A DNA stretch of 64,000 bases. It comes from Aphanothece cf. minutissima CCALA 015. Lineage in GTDB: Bacteria > Cyanobacteriota > Cyanobacteriia > PCC-6307 > Cyanobiaceae. Made by a program: the position numbers and the translations under genes. The stretch lies in contig PVWP01000002.1 in the NCBI GenBank assembly GCA_003003925.1, positions 310,001 through 374,000 of the forward strand, written 5' to 3'. The notes under the pieces are model-generated. The model did not search any database. It was not told the origin of the DNA and worked only from the letters and a program-made list of their open reading frames with translations. Each line of letters starts with the position of its first letter. Position 1 is the stretch's first letter. Below are positions 8,405 to 20,547 of the stretch, piece after piece.

Positions 8405-11026
8405 GTGACTGACCCCTCCCGCTACCGGCCCGAAGCGATCGAGCAGCGCTGGCAGCTGCAGTGGGAGCAGTTGGGACTGCACGCCACCCCGGAACAGACC
8501 GGGGACCCCGACGACACCTACTACGCCCTTTCGATGTTCCCCTACCCGTCGGGGAGCCTGCACATGGGCCACGTCCGCAATTACGTCATCACGGACGTGA
8601 TCGCCCGGGCGGCCCGCCTGCGGGGACGGCAGGTGCTCCATCCCATGGGCTGGGACGCCTTCGGTCTGCCGGCGGAGAACGCCGCCATCGAGCGGGGCGT
8701 CGATCCGGGGGACTGGACCGACCGCAACATCGCCCAGATGCGGGACCAGCTCAAGCGGCTGGGCCTCTCGATCGACTGGGACCGGGAGGTGGCCACCTGC
8801 CACACCGATTACTACCGCTGGACCCAGTGGCTGTTCCTGCAGTTCCTGGATGCGGGCCTGGCCTACCGCAAGGAGGCGACCGTCAACTGGGACCCGATCG
8901 ACCAGACGGTGCTCGCCAATGAGCAGGTGGATGCGGAGGGGCGCTCCTGGCGCTCCGGTGCCCAGGTGGAGAAGCGCCGTCTGCGCCAGTGGTTCCTGAA
9001 GATCACCGCCTACGCCGATGCCCTGCTCGACGATCTCCCCACCCTGGAGGGCTGGCCGGAGCGGGTGCGCACCATGCAGGCCAACTGGATCGGCCGCTCC
9101 CTCGGTGCCGAGCTGACCTTCAGCACCGAGAGCGGTGCCGCCATCACCGTCTTCACCACCCGGCCCGACACGATCCACGGGGCCACCTATGTGGTGCTGG
9201 CTCCGGACCACCCCCTGGTGGCCCAACTCACCACCGACGACTGCCGCCTCTCGGTGACCGCCTTCTGCGATCTGGTCAGCCGCCAGAGCGAGCAGGAGCG
9301 GACGGCCGAGGACCGGCCCAAGCGGGGCGTGCCGATCGGCGCCTGGGCCCGCAATCCCGCCAGCGGTGAACGCATCCCCGTCTGGATCGCCGATTACGTG
9401 CTGGCCGACTACGGCACCGGCGCCGTCATGGGGGTGCCGGCCCATGACCAGCGCGACTTCGCCTTCGCCCGGCAGTACGAGCTTCCCGTCAGGCGGGTGG
9501 TGATCCCCGAGGGGTCCGATCCCCACGCCTACGAGGGCCAGGCCTGGACCGAAGGCGGTGTGCTGATCGGCTCCGGTTCCTTCGACGGCCTGACCACCAC
9601 CGAGGCCAAGTCGGCCATTGTCGCCTGGGCCGAGGAGCAGGGCTGGGGCCAGGGACGGGTGCAGTACCGCCTGCGGGACTGGCTGATCTCCCGCCAGCGC
9701 TACTGGGGCTGCCCCATTCCCGTGATCCACTGCGATAGCTGTGGCGTGGTGCCGGTTCCCGACGACCAGCTGCCGGTGGAACTGCCCCGGGACATCCCCC
9801 TGAGCGGCAAGGGGGGCACCCCGCTGGCCAAGCTGGCGTCGTGGGTGAACGTGCCCTGCCCCAGCTGCGGCGCCCCCGCCAAGCGGGAGACCGACACGAT
9901 GGACACCTTCATGTGTTCGTCCTGGTACTACCTGCGCTACAGCGATCCCCACAACGACCAGCGGCCGTTCGAGCGCGGCGCCGTCGACCGCTGGTTGCCC
10001 GTCGACCAGTACGTGGGCGGCATCGAGCACGCCATCCTGCATCTGCTCTATTCCCGCTTCTTCACCAAGGTGCTGCGGGACCGGGGCCTGCTGGGCTTCT
10101 CCGAACCCTTCGCCCGCCTGCTCACCCAGGGCATGGTGCAGGGCATCACCTACCGCAATCCCCAGACCGGCCAGTACGTCGCCCCGGCCCAGGTGGCCGA
10201 CCCCAGCGACCCGCGCGATCCCGTCAGCGGCGAGGTGCTGGAGGTCTTCTACGAGAAGATGTCCAAGTCGAAGCACAACGGCGTCGATCCGGCGGTGGTG
10301 ATCGACCGCTACGGGGCCGACACGGCCCGGATGTTCATCCTGTTCAAGGCGCCTCCGGAGAAGGATCTGGAGTGGGACGACGCCGACGTGGAGGGCCAGT
10401 ACCGCTTCCTGCAGCGTCTGTGGCGCCTGGTGGACGGGGCCCATGGCCGCGGGCTGCGGCTGCCCGCACCTGACGCCCCCCAGCCGGCGCCCGACCCCGC
10501 TTCGCTCAGCGACGGCGAACGGGAGCTGCGCCGGGCCGTGCACACCGCCATCGCCGCCATCAGCGAAGACCTGGAAGGGGAGCTCCAGCTCAACACCGCC
10601 GTCTCCGAGCTGATGAAACTCAGCAACGCCCTGGCGGCCCACCTCGAGGGGGCCGCTCCTGAGGTGGCCACCGAGGCCCTCGCCACCCTGCTGATCCTGC
10701 TGGCGCCGTTCGCGCCCCACCTGGCCGAGGAGCTCTGGCAGAAGCTCAGCGGCCACGGGGACGGCCAGTCCATCAGCGCCGGGGCGAGCGTCCATTGCCA
10801 GCGGTGGCCCGCCGTCGATCCGGCGGCCCTGGTGCGCGACACGATCCCCCTGGTGATCCAGGTGAAGGGCAAGATGCGCGGCAGCCTGGAGGTGCCGGCC
10901 GACGCCGATGCCGCCACCCTTGAGAGGCTGGCGCTGGAGAGCGACGTGGCCCAGCGCTGGCTGGAGGGTCAGCCGCCGCGGCGGGTGATCGTGGTGCCCG
11001 GCAAGCTGGTCAACCTGGTGCCCTGA
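8405..11026 (+). CDS. leuS: leucyl-tRNA synthetase
   Basis: This class I aminoacyl-tRNA synthetase charges tRNA-Leu. The GTG at 8405 gives 873 residues, the normal bacterial length. The ATP-binding HIGH-type motif is HMGHVRNYV at about residues 55-63, and [12 protein letters not shown] lies near 617. The inserted CP1 editing domain is seen from about 220 to 420 ([38 protein letters not shown]). A Zn-ribbon-like CDSCG...CPSCGAP pair occurs near residues 445-490. It begins 46 nt after hfq; no terminator is visible between them. Confidence 0.98.
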   Translation: MTDPSRYRPEAIEQRWQLQWEQLGLHATPEQTGDPDDTYYALSMFPYPSGSLHMGHVRNYVITDVIARAARLRGRQVLHPMGWDAFGLPAENAAIERGVDPGDWTDRNIAQMRDQLKRLGLSIDWDREVATCHTDYYRWTQWLFLQFLDAGLAYRKEATVNWDPIDQTVLANEQVDAEGRSWRSGAQVEKRRLRQWFLKITAYADALLDDLPTLEGWPERVRTMQANWIGRSLGAELTFSTESGAAITVFTTRPDTIHGATYVVLAPDHPLVAQLTTDDCRLSVTAFCDLVSRQSEQERTAEDRPKRGVPIGAWARNPASGERIPVWIADYVLADYGTGAVMGVPAHDQRDFAFARQYELPVRRVVIPEGSDPHAYEGQAWTEGGVLIGSGSFDGLTTTEAKSAIVAWAEEQGWGQGRVQYRLRDWLISRQRYWGCPIPVIHCDSCGVVPVPDDQLPVELPRDIPLSGKGGTPLAKLASWVNVPCPSCGAPAKRETDTMDTFMCSSWYYLRYSDPHNDQRPFERGAVDRWLPVDQYVGGIEHAILHLLYSRFFTKVLRDRGLLGFSEPFARLLTQGMVQGITYRNPQTGQYVAPAQVADPSDPRDPVSGEVLEVFYEKMSKSKHNGVDPAVVIDRYGADTARMFILFKAPPEKDLEWDDADVEGQYRFLQRLWRLVDGAHGRGLRLPAPDAPQPAPDPASLSDGERELRRAVHTAIAAISEDLEGELQLNTAVSELMKLSNALAAHLEGAAPEVATEALATLLILLAPFAPHLAEELWQKLSGHGDGQSISAGASVHCQRWPAVDPAALVRDTIPLVIQVKGKMRGSLEVPADADAATLERLALESDVAQRWLEGQPPRRVIVVPGKLVNLVP

Positions 11027-11044
11027 AACCGTCCGTTCCGGGCT

Positions 11045-11887
11045 TCAGGCCCGCAGGGCGGCGGCATGGTGGCGCAGGTGGTCGTCGATGAAGCTGGCGA
11101 TGAAGAAGTAGCTGTGGTCGTAGCCCTCCTGGAGGCGCAGCTCCAGGGGGTGGCCTGCGGCCTCGGCCGCCGCCGCCAGGTCGGCGGGCCGGAGTTGCGT
11201 CTCGAGGAAGGGGTCGGCGCTGCCCTGATCCACCAGCAGGGGCAGCCGCTCCGCGGCAGCCGGCAGCAGCAGGGTGGCGTCCCAGGCGGCCCAGGCCTGC
11301 GGATCGGGGCCCAGGTAGGCCCCGAAGGCCTTCTGGCCCCAGGGGCAGGCGGAAGGGTGGCAGATCGGGGCGAAGGCGGACACGGAGCGGTAGCGGCCCG
11401 GGTGCCGCAGGGCCGCCACCAGGGCGCCATGGCCCCCCATGGAGTGGCCGCTGATGCCGCGGGCCGAAGCCAGGGGCAGCTCCGCTTCCAGCAGGGCAGG
11501 CAGCTCCTCCACCACGTAGGCATGCATCCGGTAGTGGCGATCCCAGGGGGCCTGGGTGGCATCGACGTAGAAGCCGGCCCCCTGGCCCAGATCCCAGCCG
11601 CCATCGGGATCGGTGGGCACCTCCGCTCCCCTGGGGCTGGTGTCGGGTGCCACCAGGGCCAGGCCGAGCTCGGCGGCGAGGCGATGGGCGCCGCCCTTCT
11701 GCATCACGTTCTCGTCGGTGCAGGTGAGCCCTGAGAGCCAGTAAAGGGCCGGCACCCGTTCCCCGGCCAGGGCCCGGGGTGGCAGGTACACCGCCAGGGT
11801 CGCCGGGCCGTTCAGGGCCGAGGACGGGTGGCGGTAGCGGCGGTGCAGACCGCCGAAGCTGCGGTTCTCGCTGAGGAGCTCGAGCAT
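11045..11887 (-). CDS. fghA: S-formylglutathione hydrolase
   Basis: It hydrolyses S-formylglutathione to formate and glutathione, the second step of glutathione-dependent formaldehyde removal. The 280-residue length matches the esterase D family. The nucleophile elbow GHSMGGHGAL lies near residue 149, LSGLTCTDENVMQKGGA near 52 is the conserved oxyanion/glutathione region, and GYDHSYFFIASF near 255 carries the catalytic His. It lies 32 nt behind frmA in the same direction, and pairing with that gene makes the assignment very strong. Confidence 0.95.
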   Translation of the reverse strand: MLELLSENRSFGGLHRRYRHPSSALNGPATLAVYLPPRALAGERVPALYWLSGLTCTDENVMQKGGAHRLAAELGLALVAPDTSPRGAEVPTDPDGGWDLGQGAGFYVDATQAPWDRHYRMHAYVVEELPALLEAELPLASARGISGHSMGGHGALVAALRHPGRYRSVSAFAPICHPSACPWGQKAFGAYLGPDPQAWAAWDATLLLPAAAERLPLLVDQGSADPFLETQLRPADLAAAAEAAGHPLELRLQEGYDHSYFFIASFIDDHLRHHAAALRA

Positions 11888-11919
11888 GGGGACGCCGGCC
11901 TCCGGGGTCGCAGGGGGGG

Positions 11920-14653
<2,734 letters not shown>

Positions 14654-14751
14654 GGCTCCTGGGACGCCGTGACGGGCCCCCGAACCGTATCCATCAGCCT
14701 CCATGTTCGGCAAGCGGATCGGCGGATGCGGGCTTTCCACCACGGGGCCGG

Positions 14752-14771
14752 CTCCGGGAGCGCCCCCGGAG
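14752..14771. other. GC-rich hairpin between divergent pgi and the following gene
   Basis: The 171-nt spacer 14654-14824 between two divergent genes holds a perfect 7-bp inverted repeat (CTCCGGG at 14752-14758 with CCCGGAG at 14765-14771). Downstream, TACAAT at 14796-14801 is a good plus-strand -10 box, 23 nt before the TTG at 14825. The hairpin has no T run, so a terminator is unlikely; it may be an operator or a leader structure, but nothing shows which. I saw no gene in this spacer. Confidence 0.35.
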
Positions 14772-14824
14772 CGGGAAGAATCCGGCCGTGTTCGTTACAA
14801 TTGATCTAAAGAGCGCCATTCCGC

Positions 14825-15745
14825 TTGCTGTCCCGCCTCGCCGGAACTAAGCCCCGACGCTCCGGCCGCCGGCCGGCGGTCACGACCCTGGCGCGCCTGC
14901 GGCGCCCCAGCCTGCGGCGCCGAGGCCTCCGTCGCCAGGGACTGCGGCTGGCGTTGCTGCTGACGGGCGCCGGGCTGGCCCTGGCTCCCCTCAGCCGCCA
15001 ACCCCAGGTGGCGCTGCGCAGCTCCTTCCTGCTCACCGATGGTGGGCGCGAGGGCAGGTCCTTCCCCCTGATCACGCCCTCCACCAGCGAAGGGCTGCGG
15101 CCCGATCCGGTGGATTTCACGCCCGAGGAACTGCGGGAGCTCAACCGTCGCTTCGGCGTCCACGGCCCCCAGCCCCGGCTGGCCCAGCTGTTCACCGAGG
15201 GCATCGACCAGCTGCAACCCCTGCGCAGCCACACCCTCGGCCGGCTCGAGGAGCTGCGGCCGGTGATCCTCAGCGAGAGTCGCCGCCACCACATCAATCC
15301 GATGCTGGTCACCGCCGTGCTCTTCGATGAGCTGCAGCACGCCAAGCCCGGCGAAGACCTGCCGCTCGCCGCCCGCAGCGGCCTGTTCCACACCCACGGC
15401 CCCGCCCAGCTGAGCGTCGGTGAGCTCGTCAAGCAGGGCCTCCTGCCCGCCAACGCCACCCCGGAGCAGATCGACGAGGCGCGCATGGAGCTGCTGGATC
15501 CCGACCGCAACGTCCGGCTGCTGGTGGGCAAGTTCGTGCGGCTGAAGCAGGCCCTGGGGCTCTCCGGCAACGCCCTGCTGATGGCCAGCACCTCCCCCGC
15601 CGATGCCAAGGCCATCGCCACCCTGGCCTACCTGCACAACGGCAAGCTGGACTACCCCGGGCGGGTGCTGCGCTACATGCAGGACCCCGAGCTGCACGCC
15701 CTGCTCTACGGAACCCGCAAGCCGATCACCAGTCCGCTGATCTGA
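14825..15745 (+). CDS. membrane-anchored lytic-transglycosylase-like protein
   Basis: This 306-residue protein is read from a TTG at 14825, which follows a TACAAT -10 box closely; a later start is possible. The first ~45 residues are strongly basic (many Arg) followed by a hydrophobic segment (LALLLTGAGLALAPL), which looks like a membrane anchor or signal. The middle part (ILSESRRHHINPMLVTAVLFDELQHA, about residues 157-183) resembles the helix with the catalytic Glu of SLT-type transglycosylases, but the usual GLMQ segment is replaced by FHTHGPAQLSVGELV. I regard peptidoglycan lysis as a guess supported by these blocks and by the neighbouring amidase. Confidence 0.5.
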   Translation: MLSRLAGTKPRRSGRRPAVTTLARLRRPSLRRRGLRRQGLRLALLLTGAGLALAPLSRQPQVALRSSFLLTDGGREGRSFPLITPSTSEGLRPDPVDFTPEELRELNRRFGVHGPQPRLAQLFTEGIDQLQPLRSHTLGRLEELRPVILSESRRHHINPMLVTAVLFDELQHAKPGEDLPLAARSGLFHTHGPAQLSVGELVKQGLLPANATPEQIDEARMELLDPDRNVRLLVGKFVRLKQALGLSGNALLMASTSPADAKAIATLAYLHNGKLDYPGRVLRYMQDPELHALLYGTRKPITSPLI

Positions 15746-15788
15746 GTCCGGGTCCTCGCTCTGCCTCCGGGCCCTCGCCGCTCCCCGA

Positions 15789-16664
15789 TCAGCAGAGCAC
15801 CCCCAGCGCGGCCAGGCGCACCTGCAGTTCCCGCCAGTCGAAGCTGCGCGGATCCATCCGTTCGCCGCCCAGATCCACGTGCTGGTGGGTGGTGATGTTG
15901 CTGGGGGGGATGCCGTAGCGGCGCATCCAGCGGGCCAGCACCACCGCCAGAGCGTCGTACTGGGCGGCCGTGTAGCCGCTGTGGCTGGCGTCCTGGTTCT
16001 CGCCGTCGAGGGGCGTCTCCAGGCTGAGGTGCAGGGCGAAGTTGTTGATCGAGCCGGCCAGTTCCGGGTTGGTCACCACCCAGCGGCCGTTGAAGGCGGA
16101 ATTGCCGGCACCGAAGGCCCGCTTGGCCGGGTCCAGCGCCTCCACCACCTGGCCGTCGAGGCCGATCAGGGTGTGGTAGCTCACCTGGTCCTCGTCCCGC
16201 GGATGGGGGGTCATGAAGGTGTTGATCGCGGAGTTGATGCCGAAGACGGTCTCGTGCAGGACGACGACCTGGGGGGTGGTGTCGAGGGTCTGGCCGAAGG
16301 CATCCCGGCGGAAGCGCTCGCCGTAGTTGCTCGGGTCGATGCGCAGCCGGACGGTGTCGTACCGGAGCCGCTCCGCCAGTCCCGCCAGGCGGGCGCGCAG
16401 GGCCGGGTCGGCCTGGCAGGCCCCGCCCAGGGGGGCGCGCCAGGCGGCCTGCGGCGGTGGCAGGGCCTGCTCGGGCGGCGACGGCGACCCTCCCCCGTCG
16501 GCGGGGGACTGGCGCACCTCCTCCAGCAGGTCGAGCAGGGAGGCGCGGCCCCCGGCGTTGCCTGGAGCGCCGAAGAGGTCACGGCCCAGCCAGGTGAGCC
16601 CCCCCAGGCTGATCACACCCGCCCCAGCCACCGCCAGCACCAGGGGGCGCAGGGACGAGGTCAT
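15789..16664 (-). CDS. N-acetylmuramoyl-L-alanine amidase (amidase_2 type)
   Basis: This 291-residue exported protein should cleave the lactyl-peptide bond of peptidoglycan. A signal-like N-terminus (LRPLVLAVAGAGVISLGGL) is followed by a low-complexity linker and a zinc amidase domain. Zinc ligands are probably the His in VVLHETVFG near residue 135 and the His pair in THQHVDLGG near 260; YHTLIGLDGQVVEAL is the conserved core strand. Its ATG overlaps the stop of the M61 peptidase gene by 4 nt (ATGA), so it is the last gene of a three-gene run with DUF1257 and M61. Confidence 0.85.
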   Translation of the reverse strand: MTSSLRPLVLAVAGAGVISLGGLTWLGRDLFGAPGNAGGRASLLDLLEEVRQSPADGGGSPSPPEQALPPPQAAWRAPLGGACQADPALRARLAGLAERLRYDTVRLRIDPSNYGERFRRDAFGQTLDTTPQVVVLHETVFGINSAINTFMTPHPRDEDQVSYHTLIGLDGQVVEALDPAKRAFGAGNSAFNGRWVVTNPELAGSINNFALHLSLETPLDGENQDASHSGYTAAQYDALAVVLARWMRRYGIPPSNITTHQHVDLGGERMDPRSFDWRELQVRLAALGVLC

Positions 16665-18409
16665 GGCAGCAGCGACAGCCAGCGCTGCCGGTTGTCGCGG
16701 GTGTGGGGGCCGTCCAGATCGGGATCGATCACCAGCTGCCAGCCGGCGGTGGCCGGCGGGTCGGGCACCAGGCGGGTGGTGCGCACCCGGCCATCCCGCG
16801 CGTAGAGCACCTGCCGTTCCGCCGCTGCCGTGGCCATGGCGAGGGCCATCGCCAGGTCCTCGGGGGTGCGCAGGCGCAGGTCGTCGAGGGCCAGCAGTTC
16901 ATCGCCCGCCTGCAGGCAGGCCCGCTCCGCCGGCCCGTCCCGATGCACCCGCTTCAGCCGCAACATGCCCGATGCGGGCTCCTCCAGCTGCCAGCCGAAG
17001 AAGGGTTCCCGGGCCGGTGTGGGCCGCAGGGCCAGCCCGAGGTCCGCCAGGTAGGCGTCGAGGTCGGGGTCGTCTGTGCTCTCCAGCCAGTGGGGCAGCA
17101 GCGCAGCCAGGTCGGGGGCCCGGTCCGCGAAGGCGTTGACCAGATCGGCGTTGGTGTAGCCCCGCCCGGCGGCCCCATGGCTGCGCCACAGCGCCCGCAG
17201 CACCACCCCCAGGCTGGAGCCATGGCGCCGCAGGTGCAGGTCGAGCACCAGGGCCACAACGGCCCCCTTGAGGTAATAGCTGATCTGGCTGTCGGCGGAG
17301 GAGGCGTCCTGGCGGTAGAGCTTCACCCAGGCCTCCTCGGCGCTCTGCCGCAGTCCCTGCACCCGGCGTCCGGGGGTGAGCCGGTAGCGGCTGAGGTCGG
17401 CCCCGAGGTCCTCGAGCAAGTCGGCCTCCGTGCCCACGCCGGCCGCCAGGGGCAGCAGCAGATCGAGGTAGGAGGTCACCCCCTCGGCGAACCAGAGACC
17501 GGGCACGATCGTGGCCCGTCCGTAGTCCAGCGGCGTCAGCTCGGCGGGCTTGAGGCGCCTCACATTCCACTGGTGCAGGTACTCGTGGGCCACGAGCTGC
17601 AGCAGCTTGCGCCGGCCACCGGGACCCGCCAGGGCGCGGCGGCCGTACTGGAGCACGCTGGCGTGGTCGTGTTCCAGGCCGCCGAAACCCGCCTCCAGCA
17701 GGTGCAGCACGAACAGGTAGCCGTCACTGGCGGGGGCGCTCTCCCCCATCAGGCGGCAGCAGGCCAGGGCGATCCGTTCCACGTCGGCCAGCCAGGCGGG
17801 ATCCTCCACGGGCAGGTCGCCCCCCCAGGTGACCCAGCGGTGCGGCACCCCGGCGACGCTGAAGGGGTGGCAGGGGTGGGGGCCGGCCTCCAGCGGCGCA
17901 TCGATCAGCCGGTCGTAGTCGGCGGCCACCCAGGCCCCGTCACCGGCGGCCGGGAGGGGGAGGAACGCCTGCCAGCCCTCGGGCAGCCGCAGCTCCAGGC
18001 GGTGGGGATTCCAGCGTTCGCCCGTGGCTTCCAGCACCACCCCGGCCAAGGCCAGGAAGCCATGGTCGGCGCTGAGGTGGCAGGTGCGCACGCTCAGTTC
18101 CGTGGCCTGGAGGTCGTAGCGGACGACGAGGGGATCGAGGCGGGTGAGGGAGAGCCGCCAGCAGGCCTCCGAGAGCCGCGTCGGTACGACGCGGGCCTCC
18201 CCTTGAACCACCTCCAGACCCTCCAGGTTCCGGACATGGTCCCGGATCAGGTACGAGCCCGGGGTCCAGGCGGGCAGCCGCAGCTCCGTCCGCAGGCTCC
18301 GGGGGGTGAGGTGGAGGGTGACCTGGACCCGATGACGATGGGGCTCCCGCAGGTCGAGCTGGACGACCGGCCCGGCGGCCGTGTCGGGGTGGGGTGGGTC
18401 GTCAGACAC
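16661..18409 (-). CDS. M61 family metallopeptidase with PDZ domain
   Basis: This 582-residue protein matches the glycyl-aminopeptidase-like M61 family. The zinc-binding HExxH motif is in VAHEYLHQWNVRRLKPAEL at about residues 289-307, followed by the family's LWFAEGVTSYL, which holds the third ligand Glu. A C-terminal PDZ domain (about 470-560, PASGMLRLKRVHRDGPAERACLQAGDELLAL) is present. No signal peptide is obvious, so it may be cytoplasmic. The GTG start at 18409 lies inside the last codons of the DUF1257 gene (8-nt overlap). Confidence 0.88.
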   Translation of the reverse strand: MSDDPPHPDTAAGPVVQLDLREPHRHRVQVTLHLTPRSLRTELRLPAWTPGSYLIRDHVRNLEGLEVVQGEARVVPTRLSEACWRLSLTRLDPLVVRYDLQATELSVRTCHLSADHGFLALAGVVLEATGERWNPHRLELRLPEGWQAFLPLPAAGDGAWVAADYDRLIDAPLEAGPHPCHPFSVAGVPHRWVTWGGDLPVEDPAWLADVERIALACCRLMGESAPASDGYLFVLHLLEAGFGGLEHDHASVLQYGRRALAGPGGRRKLLQLVAHEYLHQWNVRRLKPAELTPLDYGRATIVPGLWFAEGVTSYLDLLLPLAAGVGTEADLLEDLGADLSRYRLTPGRRVQGLRQSAEEAWVKLYRQDASSADSQISYYLKGAVVALVLDLHLRRHGSSLGVVLRALWRSHGAAGRGYTNADLVNAFADRAPDLAALLPHWLESTDDPDLDAYLADLGLALRPTPAREPFFGWQLEEPASGMLRLKRVHRDGPAERACLQAGDELLALDDLRLRTPEDLAMALAMATAAAERQVLYARDGRVRTTRLVPDPPATAGWQLVIDPDLDGPHTRDNRQRWLSLLP

Positions 18410-18746
18410 GGAGCTCGATCGACGCCGTGGGGACGGCCAGGCGGGCCTCCTCGAGGGCCGCCCGGGCGGCATAGGCCCGGGTGATCCGGCCCAGCAGCCG
18501 CTGCAGGGCGGTGTTGCGGCTGAGGCGCTGGAGATCGCCCACCAGGGCGAGGGATCCGTCGTCCATGGCGGCCCATCCCAGGCCCTGGCCGTCCCTGAGC
18601 TGCAGCTGCAGCGTCACCGCCTGGCGTTCGCCGGCGAATCCGACCAGTTCACCCCCCCAGCGCCAGGGGAGATCGAGGCTGGCGAGGGTGGCCGCCAGGG
18701 CCTCGGCATCCCGCAGCACGGTGGGCAGGATGGAGAGATGGGACAT
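18402..18746 (-). CDS. DUF1257 (Ycf35-like) protein
   Basis: The ATG at 18746 gives 114 residues starting MSHLSILPTVL, which fits the DUF1257/Ycf35 family of cyanobacteria and red-algal plastids. Other family blocks are LDLPWRWGGELVGFAGE near residue 25 and LQRLSRNTALQRLLGRITRAYA near 72. Function is not established. Its start codon overlaps the possible alternative ATG of the divergent purN (shared CATG at 18744-18747). It is the first gene of the run DUF1257 > M61 > amidase. Confidence 0.78.
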   Translation of the reverse strand: MSHLSILPTVLRDAEALAATLASLDLPWRWGGELVGFAGERQAVTLQLQLRDGQGLGWAAMDDGSLALVGDLQRLSRNTALQRLLGRITRAYAARAALEEARLAVPTASIELRV

Positions 18747-18753
18747 GGACGCA

Positions 18754-19413
18754 ATGCCCGATTCCGCTGACCATAGCGATCCCGGCGGGTCTCTCCAGTG
18801 GCCGTTGCCACAGCCGGCTCCGGCCTCCCAGGCCCCGCTGCGACTGGCGGTGATGGCCTCGGGGGCGGGAAGCAACTTCGAGGCCCTGGCGCGGGCCTGC
18901 GGCGAGGGGCGGCTGCACGGCCAGGTGGTCGTCCTGGCGGTCAACCGGCCGGACTGCGGGGCCCGGGAGCGGGCCGAACGGCTCGGCATCCCCTGTGAGG
19001 TGATCGACCACCGCCACCAGCCCTCGCGGGAGGCCCTCGACCGGGCCCTGATCCACCTGTTCGAGGTGCACCGGGTGGATCTGGTGGTGATGGCGGGCTG
19101 GATGCGCATCGTCACCCCGGTGCTGATCGGAGCCTTCCCGGAGCGGCTGGTCAACATCCACCCCTCCCTGCTGCCCAGCTTCCGGGGCGCCGACGGGGTG
19201 GGCCAGGCCCTGGCGGCCGGGGTCACCCTGGCCGGCTGCACCGCCCACCTGGTGACCGCCGAGGTGGACGCGGGGCCGATCCTGGTGCAGGCGGCGGTGC
19301 CGGTGCTCGCAGGCGATGACCGGGAGCGGCTCCATGCCCGCATCCAGCGCCAGGAGCACCGGATCCTGCCCCTGGCCGTCAGCCTCGCCGCCCGGCGCCT
19401 GGCTCAGGGGTAG
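18754..19413 (+). CDS. purN: phosphoribosylglycinamide formyltransferase
   Basis: It transfers a formyl group from 10-formyl-THF to GAR in purine synthesis. From the ATG at 18754 the protein has 219 residues; an in-frame ATG at 18745 would add three. Family blocks are VMASGAGSNFEALARAC near residue 32, VMAGWMRIVTPVLIGAFPERLVNIHPSLLPSF (with the catalytic Asn and His), and GCTAHLVTAEVDAGPIL near 164. The first ~25 residues are an uncharacteristic leader. Its 3' end overlaps the convergent argC by 10 nt. Confidence 0.95.
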   Translation: MPDSADHSDPGGSLQWPLPQPAPASQAPLRLAVMASGAGSNFEALARACGEGRLHGQVVVLAVNRPDCGARERAERLGIPCEVIDHRHQPSREALDRALIHLFEVHRVDLVVMAGWMRIVTPVLIGAFPERLVNIHPSLLPSFRGADGVGQALAAGVTLAGCTAHLVTAEVDAGPILVQAAVPVLAGDDRERLHARIQRQEHRILPLAVSLAARRLAQG

Positions 19414-20468
19414 AAGGGCAGCAGCGGCAGGCCGGTGCCCGCCTCCAGGCCGCTGAGCAGGTTGAGGCACTGCACCCCCTGGCCGGCCTGCCCCTTGATC
19501 AGGTTGTCGATGGCGCTCATGACGATCAGCTGGCCGGTGCGTGGGTCCACCTGGACCGACAGCAGGCAACGGTTGGTGTTGCGCACCCACTTGGTGGAGG
19601 GGTAGACCCCCACCGGCAGGACCTGCACCGTGGGGCTGTGGCGGTAGGAGGCCTTGAGCAGGGTCGTGCAGTCCTCCGCCGTCAGGCCGGGGTCCCGCAG
19701 GCGTCCGTACACGGTGGCCAGCAGCCCCCGCACCATCGGCATCAGGTGGGGCGTGAACTGCAGCTGGATCGCCTGGCCCGCCGCCTGGCCCGCCAGCTGC
19801 TCGATCTCACTGGTGTGGCGGTGGCCCACCACCCCGTAGGGCGCCACGGCCTCGGCGGCCTCGGCCAGCAGCAGGTTCTCCTTGGCGGCCCGGCCGCCGC
19901 CGGAGGTGCCCGTCTTGGCATCGATGACGATGCCCCCCGTCTCGATCAGCCCCTGCTCGAGGAACGGCAGCAGGGCCAGCAGGCTGGCGGTGGGGAAGCA
20001 GCCGGGGGCCGCCACCAGGCGGGCCTGCCGGATCTGCGCCTCCGCCACCTCCACCAGCCCGTAGACGGCTTCCCGGCAGAGGTCATCGTCCTGGCGGGCG
20101 ACCTGGCGGGCCTCGGCGGCATAGACCTCCTGCCACTGGGCCAGGGAGCGGTAGCGATAGTCGGCCGAAAGATCCACCACCTTCACGCCGCGCTGCAGCA
20201 GCTCCGGCACCAGACCGGCCGCCAGGCCGTTCGGCAGGCTCAGCACGGCCAGATCGGCGGCGGCGGCGATGGCCTCCGGATCGGGCGAGCGCACCACCAG
20301 GTCGTCCTCCAGGGGGAGGAACGGCACCAGTTCGCTCCAGCGCCTGCCACTGCTGCGTTCCCCGCCCAGAAAGGTCACCGTCAGATCCGGGTGGCCCTGC
20401 AGCAGCCTGAGGGTCTGCAGTCCCCCGTAGCCACTGGCACCGATCACCGCAACGCGCTTGCCAGCCAT
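19404..20468 (-). CDS. argC: N-acetyl-gamma-glutamyl-phosphate reductase
   Basis: This is the third enzyme of arginine synthesis, reducing N-acetylglutamyl phosphate to the semialdehyde with NADPH. The 354-residue length is typical. The Rossmann motif is VIGASGYGGLQTLRLL at residues 8-23, the active-site Cys is in VAAPGCFPTASLLALLPFL near residue 155, and GTSGGGRAAKENLL near 188 is conserved. It overlaps purN at the 3' end and is divergent from ribBA across a 79-nt spacer. Confidence 0.97.
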   Translation of the reverse strand: MAGKRVAVIGASGYGGLQTLRLLQGHPDLTVTFLGGERSSGRRWSELVPFLPLEDDLVVRSPDPEAIAAAADLAVLSLPNGLAAGLVPELLQRGVKVVDLSADYRYRSLAQWQEVYAAEARQVARQDDDLCREAVYGLVEVAEAQIRQARLVAAPGCFPTASLLALLPFLEQGLIETGGIVIDAKTGTSGGGRAAKENLLLAEAAEAVAPYGVVGHRHTSEIEQLAGQAAGQAIQLQFTPHLMPMVRGLLATVYGRLRDPGLTAEDCTTLLKASYRHSPTVQVLPVGVYPSTKWVRNTNRCLLSVQVDPRTGQLIVMSAIDNLIKGQAGQGVQCLNLLSGLEAGTGLPLLPFYP

Positions 20469-20505
20469 GCGGAACGCAGAAGAACGCTGGATCGTACCGG
20501 CACCC

Positions 20506-20511
20506 TATAAA
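20506..20511 (+). promoter_or_regulatory. -10 box for ribBA
   Basis: TATAAA lies in the AT-poor 79-nt spacer between divergent argC and ribBA, 36 nt upstream of the TTG start of ribBA. It is the clearest sigma70-type hexamer in the spacer; no convincing -35 sequence is seen. The resulting leader would be about 30 nt, too short for an FMN riboswitch. Confidence 0.5.
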
Positions 20512-20547
20512 TGAGGTTCGATCCTTTCTCCGATCCGTCTCGCTCCC

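Noticed and set aside
8351..10795. 814-codon open frame antisense to leuS
   Set aside because: leuS on the other strand has all synthetase motifs; the antisense frame is compositional.
14752..14771. GC-rich hairpin considered a Rho-independent terminator
   Set aside because: It lies between divergent genes and no T run follows on either strand.
20469..20547. FMN riboswitch ahead of ribBA
   Set aside because: The leader after the -10 box is only about 30 nt and lacks RFN-element sequences.
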